From the NCBI GenBank assembly GCA_018902385.1, contig JABSSW010000002.1, positions 1,463,631-1,527,630 of the forward strand: 64,000 nt of DNA. The letters are read 5' to 3'. Shown here piece after piece: positions 1 through 13,717 of this stretch (the first letter of the stretch is position 1; the number at the start of each line of letters is the position of its first letter). The DNA is from Physcia stellaris (Eukaryota > Ascomycota > Lecanoromycetes > Caliciales > Physciaceae). The notes under the pieces were generated by a model. The model saw nothing but the letters and a program-made list of their open reading frames with translations. It was not told the origin of the DNA and ran no database searches. Made by a program: the position numbers and the translations under genes.

Positions 1-2036
1 TGTAAACGATTAAAAATTAAATGTAAATTGTTCATTGTTTTTCAATTTGAAATCGATAATCAAATCGAACGTGCGAATCAAAATATCGAAATTCGATTGC
101 GTTTGTATTGCAATTATCGTCAAAACGATTGAATTGATTGAATAAATATCATGAAATTCGTTGACAACAACGATGTTTCAACAATCATCGAATTCATTTC
201 ATTTTTCATTAATAAAAATTATCATTTTCGAATGATTTTTGAATCAAATTTGAATGATTACGAAATCATTAAAAAACGTTTATTGATCAATCAAAACGAA
301 TTCATTGTCGAAAAAATGAATCGTATTATCGAATACGTCAAAATCAATGTTGTCGATACAAAACAGAAAATGATTGTTCGAATCAACAAATTTCGTTTTT
401 CAATAAATTTTGAAATAGAAAATTACGTTTGATTGAATCGTCGTCATATAAAAACGATTCGTTTTTCAAACAAATTCGACGACAAAAAATTGAATTCATA
501 CAAAATGATGAAAAAAAAAAATTTCGTTTATAAGTTGAAATTGTTGACGATATGCATATTTATTCAATTTTTCATTTTTGATTGTTAAAAAAAATTTTAA
601 AAATTCGTTGAAAAAACAACATAACGATTTTTCAAAATCAATTATCGCAAACGAAATGTTTGAATGAAAATTCGATGATATATTGCAATTTCGATATTAT
701 TATTATCGTTTTCAATATCGTTGCAAATGATCGAATTGAAATTTTTATAATCGAATTTGATATTATGTCGACGATAACGAATTTCAAAATATTCAAAACA
801 TTGTAAATGTTTTTCACGAAATCAATTCAAAAACAACAAAATTTGTTTTGCGAAATGATTAAATTGTGAACATAAAATTGTTTATAATCGATTAGAAAAA
901 AATTTAACGTGAATTCGTTACAATTCATTGTTAAATTGATTCAAATAATTTTTTTTTTTTTCGTTTTTCATGTTTATTTCGCGTTATTTACAATCAAATT
1001 TACGTCGCATGAAAAATTGAATCGTGTCAAAAACATTTTCAAAAATTGTCGTCAAATTTTATTGAACAATAAATAATGCAAAAAACGTCAAAAAACAATG
1101 ATGAATAAACAACAAATTAAACGTTAAAAAAAATTTCGAACATTTACAAATTCGTCAACAAAATTTTCAATTGTTTATTAATGACACGCGAAATTATTTG
1201 TAAAATTCGTTCAAAATATTTGTTTTTCAAAAAATTTAATACATGCATATTTCGTTGAATGCAATATACGAATCAATTGTCGTATATGTCGAAATATCGA
1301 CGCGTTAATTTTAATGACAAAAATTTTATCGACACGATCAAATTGTTCGTTTCGTGATATCAATTTGATGTTGCAAAAATTTTCAAAATTGTTAACGCAT
1401 TAAGTCGAATTCACAATTATTTGTTTATTAATGTTCGTCGAAATTATTTTTGACAAAACATATGAATTGATTATTTTTCAAAATATTCATTACATTCACG
1501 TTTTGTCGCATGCGATATACACACAAATTTTCGCATACGCGAAAATGTCAATGCGTTAAACATTGTTACGATGATTTTATCAACATGATCAAATTGTTCA
1601 TTTCATCGTAAATTGATTTGATGTTTTCACGATTTTTGACGAATCGATTTCGCGAACGAAATCGATTTCATAACATTTCGAATTTATTTTTTCATTTTAT
1701 CAATCATTCAATTCAACATCATTCAACAGCGCATTTAGATCGCGCAAAACGTTCGTCGAAAAAAAAAACACAATTCAATTAATCGTTTCGAAACGAAATT
1801 GAAAAAAAACGAAAAATAATGTGACGAACGTACATCGAATTCAACATTTGACAAAATTAATATCGAATTAACATCGTTTTTTTATCACATCGAATATTAA
1901 AATCGAAATTCGACTTGACGCAATCAAAAAATCAAATATTCTACATATGTTTTTGCAAATTTCATGTATTTGTTTTTCATTTCGATATTTTCGTGTAATT
2001 ATGTAATAATATTATATTTTTGCATAATATTTCACA
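1..2036 (+). mobile_element. 3' end of a mutated Ty3/gypsy-like element (integrase region plus LTR)
   Basis: This segment is the inverted counterpart of 9445-11470: the same landmarks appear on the opposite strand, including the frame at 151-432 (93 residues), which matches the minus-strand frame at 11041-11241. In the minus-strand copy this stretch lies downstream of RT and RNase H and upstream of the LTR, so it should correspond to the integrase portion. I do not see integrase catalytic residues with certainty. The block is strongly mutated and AT-rich. The 5' part lies outside the window. Confidence 0.65.
1820..2036 (+). repeat. LTR (TGTGACG...TTTCACA family)
   Basis: A 217-bp sequence beginning TGTGACGAACG and ending TATTTCACA, so it has TG...CA termini. 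Relatives in opposite orientation lie at 9445-9662 and 16739-16954, with a more decayed one near 8398-8640. It is preceded by a purine-rich run (GAAAAAAAACGAAAAATAA), consistent with a polypurine tract and a 3' LTR. Immediately after it the sequence switches to a different, minus-strand element. Confidence 0.75.
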
Positions 2037-2079
2037 AATCGTTCAATTAATTCAAAAAATAACATTCGATTTTTATACG

Positions 2080-2650
2080 ATTTCATAAAAATAACGAACG
2101 TGATAAATTTTTCATTTTTTCATTTATTCGAAATTTATTGAAAATTGATATGATATTCAGTTTGAAAATTATTTGCAATTTTGAATTTTGATCAAAATTT
2201 TTCAATGAAAATGAAATATCGATTGCGTTTCGTAATTAATTGAATTTACGATAATTCACACACAAACGTAATTGATCGTTGAATTTGATCGCAAATAAAA
2301 CAAATAAAACATATGTCGTTTGATTAAATACGAAAATTTTTTTTGCAAATTTTTTTTTCAAATTTTTTTTCAATTTTTAAATTTCGAAAATTCGAATAAA
2401 AAATACATTCGATTGCGAAAAAAAAATTGTTATCGTTTAAAATTCGATTTTATAATCGTATAATTTATGAAAAAACAATTTGATTTTTTTGAAAATCAAA
2501 TATTTTTGATAAATGACGAAAATATTTTGACATTTTTTTTTTATTATGCGTTCGAATATCGATTTGATTTGTTCGTGTTTTAAAATTTTTTGATTATAAA
2601 ACGATTTTTAACGATTCAAAATTCGTTTGTAATGTTTTGAACGCGAAATC
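2080..2650 (-). pseudogene. Mutated Ty3/gypsy reverse transcriptase fragment
   Basis: Minus-strand translation around 2340-2240 gives a segment ending in RLCVNYRKFN, the hallmark of the gypsy RT fingers/palm junction (family form RLCVDYRKLN). The frame stays recognisable towards 2080 and is then cut where the LTR of the neighbouring plus-strand element ends (2036). The plus-strand element therefore appears to have inserted into, or been joined to, this RT. No functional protein is possible. Confidence 0.6.
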
Positions 2651-3420
2651 GATTTGATTGATCGTAATGAAAAACATTGAACGTTTTCGATTTTTTCGAT
2701 TTTTGATATCGATCAACAAACAAAAAAAAATTGAATCAATTATTCGATACGTCGAATCGTCAAAATTCAATTTTGAAAATAACGAAAATTTTGATTGTTA
2801 TTTTTCGTTTCAAAAAATCGTTTATTACGTTGAATTTTTCAGTTTTTTTGACGAATGTCGTTTTCGTAACAATTTAAAATCAATTTCTGAATTATTTGAT
2901 TCGATTGTTGACGATTCGTCGTCGATATCGATTTTTGAATGATTTGAACATTCGAAACATTTCGAATCGATTATATTTGATTCGTTTTCAACAATAAAAA
3001 ATAAAAGTTTGATTTTGAAACGAAACAAAATAATAAATCGAAATTAAATCGTCGTTATGTGTTTTTATTATTTTTTTTGCGATAATTTTGTTCGCGACGT
3101 TAAATTAAATATATTTCATCGACGATTTGATTTGAAAATTTCTAAACGACGAATTTGAATCGTTTGATTGAATATTATTGTAGTGATAATTGCATTTGAA
3201 CGATTTAAAAATCAATTTATCGTAAAATTTCAATATAATTTCGAATGTTTGTTTATTTACGATTTTTTTAAAATTATCGAATGATTATCGAAATCAATGA
3301 TTAACAAAAAAACGATTAATTCGAAATGTAATTTTATCGTCAATTTGAAATATATCGCGTGAATTATAAAAAAAACATAACGATCGTGATAAATTCATTT
3401 CGATTTTTTAAAAATGAATT

Positions 3421-3845
3421 TCATTTCAACATTTTTGCATACAAATTACGCAATTTTTTTATCAATAAAACATAATCAAATGCATCAATGTTTATTAAAA
3501 TTTTTAATTTATGTTTATTATCGTTGAATGATAACGTACAAATAATGATTAAAAATCGTTTTGAAAAAAAATCAAACATATTATCATCGTGAATAAAAAA
3601 AAAACATTTATCAATCGCGATTTTGACGTGAATCGTCAATTTTTCGAATCAAATTCGTTCGAATCAATATCGAAATTCAATTGATTTTTTTTGTAATTTA
3701 TGTCATTGACGTTTTTGAAATTTATTGACGTTGAAACAAAATTTTCAAATGTGAAAAATTTTTCACACGTGAAACATTTGTTCGTAACAATTAATTGATC
3801 GATAATTGAATCATGATTTTTATGATCGTTTGAAAAATTTGACAA
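3421..3845 (-). pseudogene. Mutated retrotransposon gag/protease fragment
   Basis: Two adjoining minus-strand frames (3845-3636, then 3639-3421). The first has a CFTC cluster that could be a remnant of a gag zinc knuckle. The second contains KILINIDAFDYVLLIKK, which fits a retropepsin active site (family form DTGA-x-x-Y-x-x-I) with Thr and Gly replaced. They precede the RT fragment at 2650-2080 in the same orientation and probably belong to the same element. Confidence 0.45.
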
Positions 3846-4199
3846 AAAACGTCAATGTGATTAATTTGACGAACGATATTAATTTCGAAACAACAAACGT
3901 CGATTTGAAAAAAAAATTGATTTTTGAATTCGAATTTCGAATTTTTTTTTCGAATGTTGATCAAATCGTTATACATTTGTTGAATGTTATTTTTTCACGC
4001 GAACAAAAAAAATGATAAACGAAACGAATTGTTCAAAAAGTTTGACGTTTCAACGATATGATAAATTTTTCAATCAAATTTTTTATCAAAATGAATTGAT
4101 CGAAATTGATTTAAATATTCAAACAATGAAAATTCGAATAAAAAAACTGAAAATTTGAATATCGAACAAAATTAAATTTCGATATTTTCGTACGTTGAC

Positions 4200-4345
4200 G
4201 AATTTCAATCGTAAAAAAATTCGAAAATTATTTAAAATGTTTTACAAATCATTTGAAAATTTTTTTATCAATGAAAACGTATTCAATAACATTTGTATTT
4301 ATTAATGTTTGCAAATTATGTTCGTATTTATCAAAATTAAAAAAT
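4200..4345 (-). pseudogene. Second mutated retropepsin-like fragment
   Basis: Minus-strand translation near 4330-4255 gives LINTNVIEYVFIDKK, similar to the protease at 14406-14648 (DIDIFEYVFINKK). It is a separate decayed copy of the same protease type, with nothing intact around it. Confidence 0.4.
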
Positions 4346-4349
4346 TTAA

Positions 4350-7300
4350 TCATGAAAAATTGTTTTGAAATTTATTAAACGTGTTAAATTTTTGAACATT
4401 GTTGAAATAAATAATAAATTTATTGCAATTTTGAAAAAATTTAAACGTTTTTCGATTTATAATTAAAAAAAATTTTATTTTTAATATTATTAAAATAATT
4501 ATCAAAAAAAATTTGATCGAATTCAAATTGAAAATTTATCAAAAATTTATTCATTTCGTTGATTGTTAAAATAATTTTTTTGTTTAATTTTCTTGAATAA
4601 TCAAATGTCAATGATTTAAAAAAAAACAATTTCGTGTTAAATGATTGAAATTATTACAACGATAACAATTTTTGTCGATGTTATTTTAATCGTAAAAATT
4701 TTTTGATAATTTGTAATCGAAAAATCGAAAATTTTAATTTTTGACGTTAAATACGTTGTTTCGATTTGAAAAAAAATTTTAACGATAAATTTTTGAAAAT
4801 AATTCGTGAAAAATTTTTAAAAATTTTCGTGACGAAAATTTTTAAAACGTGTAAAAATTTATTTTTCGATAAATTTTTTAAATTTTTGACTGTTTGAATT
4901 TTTCGTTATTTTAACGAAACGTTTTCGTTCGAAATTGAAAAATGAATTTTTATAAAAATTCGTTTATCAAATTTTGTTTCGAATCGTTAAAACAATTGAA
5001 TTTAAAAAATTGAAAAAAATTTTTCAAAAAATTGAAATTTTCAAAAAAAACAAAAAAATTTCGAAATTCAAAATTTTAAACGCGAAATTGATAATTTATT
5101 TATATATTTTTTTTTGTTCTTTTCGACGTAAATTAAAAATAAAATATCGAAAATTAATTTGAAAAAAATTTTGAAAAATGCGATATCGATTTTACGTTTA
5201 ACGAAAAAATTTTTTAATTTTGTTTTCAATTCAATTACAAAAATTTCGTTGTTTTAATATATTCGTCGACGAAATAAATCGATATTAACAATGAATTTAT
5301 TCTTTGCGAACTGTTTTCAAATTTTATAAAAAAAATTCGAAATATTTTTATTGAATTTAGAAAACGTTAAATTTCGACATTTTGACATTTTTAAAATTTT
5401 TTTGAAAATAAACATTTCAAAATTGAAAAACGACGATTTTTAATTTTTTTAAATCGAAATTTCGTTTTTGTAAATTAAAATTTTCGATTGATTAACAATT
5501 TGATTTTTCGATTTTTCAAAAAATTTTAAAATAATAATTTTTTTGACGTTAATTTCGATTTTTCGAAACGAAAAAAAATTTTTCGATAATTCGAAAAAAA
5601 AACGAAATTTTTTTTTCGAAAAATTTTTTTTTTTAAAATTTTGAAATTTCGAAATTTTGATTTAAAATTACACGAATAAATTTGATTTTTAATTTCGTTT
5701 TTCAAAACATTGTTTTTTTGAAAAACAAATCGAAAAAACAAAATTTTTTCGATAAATTTTTGAAATTCGAAAAATTTTCGATTCGTTCGAAATTTTTGAA
5801 CAACAAATTAATTTTTTTTTAAACGTTTCAATTTCAAACAATTTAAATTTTTGCGTTACGATTTAAAATGAAAATTTTTTTGTAATTTCGATTTTAAAAA
5901 AATTGTTTTTAATTGTTGAAATTTATTTTGTTCAAAAAAAAATTTTTCGATTTAAAAAACGTCGTTCGATTTTTTTGCGTTTTTTCAAAAAAACGTTTTT
6001 AAAAATTTTAAAATTTTTTTATCAAAATTATTTTAAATCGATATAATTTTTTAAAAAAAAAATTGTTAATTGTTAAATTTGATTAAAAATTTTTTCGTTT
6101 TTTTAAAAAAATCGTTTTTTTAATAAAAATAAAAATTTAAATTTTTTTTTTGAAAAATTGTCGAAAAAAAATTTTGATTTTAAAATTTTTTTTTTTCATT
6201 TTTTGTTTTTAAAAATTTTTTGACAAATTGATAACGATTTCGAAAATTTTCATTTTAATTTTGAAAATGAAATTTGTTTTGATTTTGATTAAATTTTTAA
6301 TTTTAAAAAATTGAATTTTTTTTTAACGAAAAATTTATTGATAAAAAATAATAAAATTTAAATTTGAATTTTGAATGAAAATTTGATGACGATTATTTTT
6401 CAATTTATTTTTATGTTTTTTGAAAAAATTAATTTTCAAAAACATTTCGATTTGAATTTTTTGCAAAACATTTTTATCGTTTTTGTAAAAAATTGATTCG
6501 TTGAATAATTTGAAATTTTTTTTTGTTCAATTTGATTTTGAAAATAACGTTTTTTAAATTTTAATAAATGATTTGAAATATTTGATTAAATAAATTTTCG
6601 TATTTCGAAAAAAAAATATTGAATTTTTTTAAAAAAATTAAAATATTATTTTGAAATATTAATAAAAATAAAAATTATGTTTTTTGACGAAAACAATTTT
6701 GAAAATTTCAAAAAATTATGTAAAAAATTTGATTTTTTTTCGTCAATTAAAATCGAATTTCGATTTCGACGAAATTAACGTTAAAATCAAAATTATTAAA
6801 TTTGATTTAATTTTTTCGATTTAACAATTTTTTTTTTTAACGTAATTTTTAAACAATTGTCAAAAATTACGTTAATTTCGACGTAAAAAATTAAAATATA
6901 AATTTGCGTTAAACGCAATTTTTTTGAAAAATATTAATGAAATTTATTTTCAATTTCAAATAAAAATTTACGAATTTTAACGAATTTTCGATTTCGATCG
7001 ATATTGTTCGAAACAAAAACGTACGTCGATTGTCGAACGCAAATCGAACAAATACACGAAATTTTTTTTAAAAATATTTTTTTTCGAAATTTAATAACAT
7101 TATGATTTTGAAAAACAATTGCAATAAAAAAAACAAATTTAATTTTGAAAATTTACAACATTCGAAAAAAATGCGATTGTAAAAATTTAACAATTAACAA
7201 AAAAATCGAAATTAATATCGTTTTTTTGAAAATTTTTTTTTGTGTTTGAAATTTCGAAAAAAAACGAAATTTTACGTTTTAATCGATTTTTTAAATCAAT

Positions 7301-8390
7301 TGAAAAATTTTCAAAATACGTTTTCGAATTTTTCGAATAAAAAAACGAAAATCAAATTTCGTTCGATGTTGAATTTTTCGACGAATAACGAATAAACGTA
7401 ATAATTTTTTTGAAATTATTTTTATCAAAATCGAACAAATAATTATCAATCGAAAAAATCGATATGATAAAAACGAAATAAATTAAAATTCAAAACGAAA
7501 AAATTGTAATTCAAAATTTTGATTTGTAATTTTTTTAACAAAAAACGACAACGAATTGAAAAATATCGCATGAAAAAATTAATTAATAATTTTAACATAT
7601 TTATTATTTAAAAATTTTACATATTTAATTCAAAACAATAATTATTGAAAAAAATAAATTTTATTAATGAATTATTTTGAAATAATTTATTTTGTAAAAA
7701 AATTCGTATTTTCGTTAATTCGTTAACAAATCGTCGTTTTTTATTTAATTTTCAATTTTGATCGTTCAAAATTTCGTTTAAACGATTATAATTTTTTGAC
7801 GAAAAAAATCAAATTTTTTTCGACGTATTTTACGTTTTCGATTTAAATGTCGTCAATTTAAATTATTCAAATTTTTTTTTGAATTTATTATCAATCGATG
7901 AATATTTTTTCAACGAATCAAATATCGAAAATTTTTTTCACGTCGAATTTTTTTAATTTTTCGTTTTGAAAATCAAATCGAAATTATTTTCGCAAACGAT
8001 TTTGTTTTGATAAAAATTTTTAACAAAAACAATTGAAAAATTGAATAAATCAAATTTAAATAACAATTTTAAACGATAATTTTACGTAAAATTTTTTTTC
8101 AATTTTAAAAATTCGATATATTTTTCGACAATTTTTTTTAATCGAAAATTTTTGTTTTAAATTTTTTTCGAAATCGACAAAATATTTTGATTTTTTATTG
8201 TTAAATTTTCGATTTTGAAATGTTTTAACATTATAATTTATTTTTAAAATTTCATAAAATTAAATCAATTTTGAAATTTAGAAATTGAAAAAAATTTTTT
8301 CGAATTTAAAAAAAAAAAAATTTTTGTTTCGTTGAAAAATGTTTTAATTGAAAAAATCGAATTTAAAATTGAAATTTGAAATATATTCGA
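4350..8390. other. Extremely AT-rich decayed block, no gene recognised
   Basis: Long A and T runs with scattered CG and CA dinucleotides. Frames of 60-70 residues occur but are dominated by Lys, Asn, Phe and Ile and match nothing I know. It is probably transposon sequence mutated beyond recognition. Confidence 0.7.
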
Positions 8391-8397
8391 ACAAAAT

Positions 8398-9380
8398 TTA
8401 AAATGTTATGCAAATATAATAATAATTACAAAATTACACGAAAATTTCGAAAAAAAAACAAATAAAAAATTTATATTTTTCAAAAAATAAAAATCAACGA
8501 AAAAAAATTATCGAAAAACGAAAATTTTAAACGATTGAATTTTTTAAAAATTTCGTAAAATTTTTAATTAATGTAAAAAACGAAAACGAAAAAACGAAAT
8601 TCGATTTAATTTTGTTAAATTTGAATTCGATTACGTTGATTTCAAAATTTATTTTTCGTTTTTTTTCAATTTCGTTTCGAAAATTCGATTTAAAAAATTG
8701 ATTTTTTTTTCGACGAACGTTTTGCGCGATTTAAATTTCGAAAATTTAAAAATAAAATGAACGAAAATTTTTTGATGAAATGAAAAAAATTCGAAAAAAA
8801 AATTTAATTCGAAATCGAAATTTTTCAAAATTTTTTGAAAACAAATTAAATTTTTCGCGAAAATTGTTTAAACAATTTTTAAATTAATTTAAAATCATTT
8901 TCGAAAAATTTTTATTTAAAATGTCGATTAAATTTTGACGAATTTTATCGAAAATTTAAATTTTTCGAAATTAAAAATTTTTTTCGAAAAAACGAAAATT
9001 TTTTTGAATTTTGAAAAATTTAAAATAAATTTTTATTTTTCGTTATTTGTTTTCGAACATCAAAAATAAACAATTGTAAAAAAATTAATTTTGTTAGAAA
9101 TTTTGAACAAAATTTTTTGAAAATCAAATTGATATCACGAAAAACAATTTGATTTCGATTTTTTTTAAAAAAAAAAATTAACGAATTCGATTTTCGCATA
9201 TACGAATAAAATTGATCAATTTTTAAAAAACGAAATGAATATGTATTAAACTTTTTTGAAAAAAAATTTTTAACGTTTTTTAAATAATTTCGATTTTGAT
9301 TTTTTAAAAAAATCGCGAAAATTTTTTGACGAATTTGTAAAATTGAAATTTTTGACAATTTTTGTTAAAATATCACGAAA
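8398..9380 (-). repeat. Heavily decayed duplicate of an LTR plus 3' internal segment
   Basis: Landmarks match the adjacent 9445-10150 in order and orientation: AAATGTTATGCAAA, then TTACACGAAAAT, then TTTTTTCAATTTCGTTTCGAAA, then GTTTTGCGCGAT, then CAAATTGATATCACGAAA. This copy has lost more C and G than its neighbour. Sequence to the left of the LTR (8360-8400 and 9410-9444) also looks alike, so this may be a tandem segmental duplication rather than a second insertion. Confidence 0.55.
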
Positions 9381-9444
9381 TTTTAAAAATTTTTTTTTTC
9401 AAATTTTTCGATTTTAAAAATTGAAATTTGAAATTTTTTCAAAA

Positions 9445-9662
9445 TGTGAAATGTTATGCAAAAATATGATATTATTACATAATTACACGAAAATATCGAA
9501 ATGAAAAACAAATACATGAAAATTTGCAAAAACATATGTAAAAAATTTGATTTTTTTGAATGCGTCAAAACGAATTTCGATTTTAACATTCGATGTGATA
9601 AAATAACGATGTTAATTCGATTTAATTTTGTCAAATGTTGAATTCGATGTACGTTCGTCACA
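9445..9662 (-). repeat. 3' LTR of G1
   Basis: A 218-bp sequence, TGTGACG...CATTTCACA on the minus strand. It is preceded on that strand by the purine-rich run GAAAAAAAACGAAAAATAA, as in the copy at 1820-2036. Confidence 0.7.
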
Positions 9663-9699
9663 TTATTTTTCGTTTTTTTTCAATTTCGTTTCGAAACGA

Positions 9700-11470
9700 T
9701 CAATTGATTTTTTTTTTTAACGAAACGTTTTGCGCGATTAAATGCGTTTAAATGACGTTGAATTGAATGATTCGATAAAATGAAAAAATAAATTCGAAAT
9801 GTGAAATCGATTTCGTTCGCGAAATCGATTCGTCAAAAATTTTGAAAACATTCAAATCGATTTACGATGAAATGAACAATTTTGATCATGTTAATAAAAT
9901 TATCGTAACAATGTTTAACGTTTTGATATTTTCGCGTATGCGAAAAATTTAACATTGCATGCGACAAAAAAAATGTAAAATTTTTGAAAAATAATCATTT
10001 TAATCAATTTATACGTTTCGTCAAAAATAATTTCGACGAACATTAATAAACAAACAATTTTGAATTTTTGATTTAACGCGTTAACTAAATTTTGAAAATT
10101 TTTGCAACATCAAATTGATATCACGAAACGAACAATTTGAACAAATCGATAAAATTTTTATCATCACGATTAACGCGTTGAAATTATCGCATATAAACGT
10201 TTGATTTTTAATTGCATTTCAACGAAATATGCATGTATTAAATTTTTTGAAAAAAAATATTTTGAACGAATTTTACAAATAATTTCGATCGTGTCATTAA
10301 TAAACAATTGAAAATTTTGTTGACGAAATTATGTAAATGTTCGAATTTTTTTGACAATTTGTTGTTTATTATTTCATTGCATGACACGTTTTTTACATTA
10401 TTTATTGTTCAATAAAATTTGACGACAATTTTGAAAATGTTTTTGACACGATTCAATTTTTCATGCGACGTAAATTTTGATTGTAAATAACGCGAAATAA
10501 CATAACGAAACGAAAAATCAAAAAAAAATTATTTGAATCAATTTGAAAATGAATTGTAACGAATTCATGTTGACAATTTTTGATCGATCATAAACGATAA
10601 AATTCACAATTTAATTATTTCGCAAAACAAATTTCGTTGTTTTTGAATTAATTTCGTGAAAAACATTCGACGATTTTGAACATTTTGAAATTCGTCATCG
10701 TCGACATAATATCAAATTCGATTATAAAAATTTCAATTCGAATCATTTTGCAACGATATTGAAAACGATAATAATGATATCGAAATTGTAATATATTATC
10801 GAATTTTCATTCAAACATTTCATTTGCAATAATTGATTTTGAAAAATCGTTATGTTGTTTTTTTAACGAATTTTTAAATTTTTTTTTCAACAATCAAAAA
10901 TGAAAAATTGAATGAATGTGCATGTCGTCGAACAATTTCAATTCATAAACGAAATTTTTTTTTGATTATTTTGTATGAATTCAATTTTTGTCGTTCAATT
11001 TGTTTGACGAACGAATTGTTTTTATATGACGACGATTTAATCAAAAATAATTTTTTATTTCAAAATTTATAAAAAAACGAAATTTGTTGATTCGAACAAT
11101 TATTTTTTGTTTTGTATCGACAATATTGATTTTGACGTATTCAATAATACGATTTATTTTTTCGACAATAAATTCGTTTTGTTTAATTAACAAACGTTTT
11201 TTAATGATTTCGTAATCATTTAAATTTGATTCAAAAATCATTCGAAAATAATAATTTTTATTAATGAAAAAAATGAAATAAATTCGATGATTGTTGAAAC
11301 ATCGTTGTTGTCAACGAATTTCATGATATTTATTCAATCAATTCAATCGTTTTGACGATAATTGCAATACAAACGTAATCGAATTTCGATATTTTGATTC
11401 GTTCGTTCGATTTGATATCGATTTCAAATTGAAAAACAATAAACAATTTACATTTGATTTTTAATCGTTT
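9700..11470 (-). pseudogene. Mutated integrase-sized region of G1
   Basis: It lies between RNase H and the 3' LTR, where integrase is expected in Ty3/gypsy elements. It includes the open frame 11241-11041 (66 residues), shared with the inverted copy at 151-432. The identity is inferred from position, not from a clear HHCC or D,D-35-E motif. Confidence 0.45.
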
Positions 11471-12042
11471 ACAAAAATTTTTCAAACGCGATTTACGAAT
11501 TGATCATTTCGATTTGAATAATGAAAAAAAAAATTCATAAATACGAAATACGTAATGTAACAATATTTTGACGCAAATTTGCATTGTTAAATCATCGTTA
11601 TCGATCACGCAAAAAACGTAATAACATTTTTTGATTAAACGATCGATAATAATACAAATGACATTGTTGTTTTTGAAATCAAATAATTCGATTATGAAAT
11701 TTATCGATATATCAATTTATCGTTGATTAAAAATCGACAATAAAATTAACAATTCGTGACGATTATCGTGTGAAAATTTCGATCGTTGACATTTGTGACA
11801 ATTACGAATATAACGTTTGATGAATAATTTCATATTAAATCAATAATAATAACGTTTAATGAATTTTTCAATACGATTCATGTTCGAATGTGCACAAAAA
11901 AATTGATCGTGAACGTCACGAATTATTTCAATCATAAAATTTAATTGATTTGATATTCATAAATTTTCGTTTTTAAAAAAAATTTCGTTTCGATCGAAAC
12001 AATTTTGCAAATTTATTTTTTCGTTGATGATTTGTTCATCGA

Positions 12043-12288
12043 TCAAAATTTGACGATAATTAATACAATCGTCATTTTTTCGATTGATTTGCATGACGCG
12101 TTCGTACAAATCGTTTTAAACGTCAATCGAACATAATTGCAATCGAAAAAATGAAACAAAATTTGTTTTTTATAAAATTTTTTTTCGTCGTTTTCGACGA
12201 AACGAAATTCAAACATTTTAATCAAAATATTCGTTTTAACGTTTTTGATTTCGAATTGATATTGAATTTTGATGTTGTAATCAATCAA
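12043..12288 (-). pseudogene. Mutated RNase H / connection region of G1
   Basis: The minus-strand frame starts MIDYNIKIQYQFEIKNVKTN and continues NILIKMFEFRFVEN. This fits the end of gypsy RNase H, where a conserved Y-x-x-G-x-x-N-x-x-A-D-x-L-S/T-R segment leads to the integrase linker. The expected Ala-Asp and Arg positions are altered. Confidence 0.55.
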
Positions 12289-12761
12289 AATTTCGATTCA
12301 ACGTATTTGACGAAAAATAAATTTTTTGTTTGTCATAAAAATTTTCAAATTTTTGTGATCGATGTAAATTTCGACGAATTCGTCGATATTTTCGAATTCG
12401 AATTTTCAATATTTTAAACATCGAATAATGATTAAAAAATTTTTGTTATATATTTCGTAATTGCATTCGACAAAAATCATTTTTTTGTTGAAAAAAATTA
12501 TCGAATGAAAAATTTCGTCGTCGTCGTATTGAAATAAAATTTCATTTAAACATCAATTCGAAAAATCGATTTTCAAAAATTGTTTTACGATTGCGATCGT
12601 AATGTCGAAAAATTGAAATTTCGATTATTTGTTTTTTCAAAATTTCGAATGTTTTGTTAACGAAATCGATTTATTCGAAATCAATTTTTTTTTTATTCGA
12701 ATTAAAAATTTGTCGAATTTCGAAAACATTTTAATGAAACGTCGATAAAAATTGCAAAAAT

Positions 12762-13717
12762 TTACAAACGTTTACATTTTTTTGATGCATATCGAACGAA
12801 TTCAATTGACGATATTTTGCATTTTTTTGAAATTATGCGTAAATTTTTTGTCGATAATATGATTTTTAAAAATGAAATTTTTGTTTGAAAAAATTCGCAT
12901 TTTTGATATCGATTTGAAAATCGATTTTTTTTAATTTTTGAAAAATTTGAATGAAAATGTCGTTCATGTTGTTTTCGAATTTTGTTGTAAATAAAAATAT
13001 CATTCAAATACATTTGACAAAAATGATTAATATATTCAAACAACAAATCGTTCATGTAATGTTGTCAATTGATCGAATCATTGATAAATTCGAAAAACAA
13101 TACATGATATTTGTAAATGTTTAACGAATATATAAAAATAATAAAATTTTCGTTTTGTAAATTCATTCGAAATTTATTGAAAATCAAATATAATATTCAA
13201 TTTGAACAAAAATTTACAATCGATAATTTTAACAAAAAATTTTTTCGATCAACGAAATAAAATAATTATTACGTTTGATTATGACGTTCAATTTTCGATA
13301 ATCGACACACAAACGAAATTGTTCGTTCGATTTAACGACGAATAAAATAAACGAAACATAAAACGTTTTGTTTGAATTGATAAATTTTTTTTGAAAATTA
13401 TCGTGTAAATATTTTTGAAAAATTTCGAATTTTTTAAACGATAAAAAATAAATTCGATTTCGAAATAATTGATTCGAATTTTTCGTCAATTCGATTTTGT
13501 GATCGTAAAATTTATGAAAAAATAATTTGTCGATTTTTTTCGAATTGAATACATTTTCGAATCGTTTAAAAAATTCAAAAATTTTACGTTTCAATTTTTC
13601 GACGATTGTTTTCATGATTTTAAAAATTTTTTTGAAATTCAAATCGAAATCAATTTTTATTTTGATTAAATTTTTTTTGACGTTGTCGATAATTTCGTTT
13701 AATTTTTTCATGATCAA
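12762..13717 (-). pseudogene. Mutated Ty3/gypsy reverse transcriptase of G1
   Basis: The frame at 13717-13229 (162 residues) contains FYDHKIELT, a segment ending in QKYLHDNFQKKFI, and QFRLCVDYRKLN, the classic RT entry of the gypsy family. The frame at 13055-12762 contains the palm motif as YLNDIFIY, where the family has Y-L-D-D, then KCEFFQTKISFLKIILS, the usual segment before RNase H. The first catalytic Asp has become Asn, so the enzyme would be dead. The order fingers, palm, thumb is intact. Confidence 0.85.
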
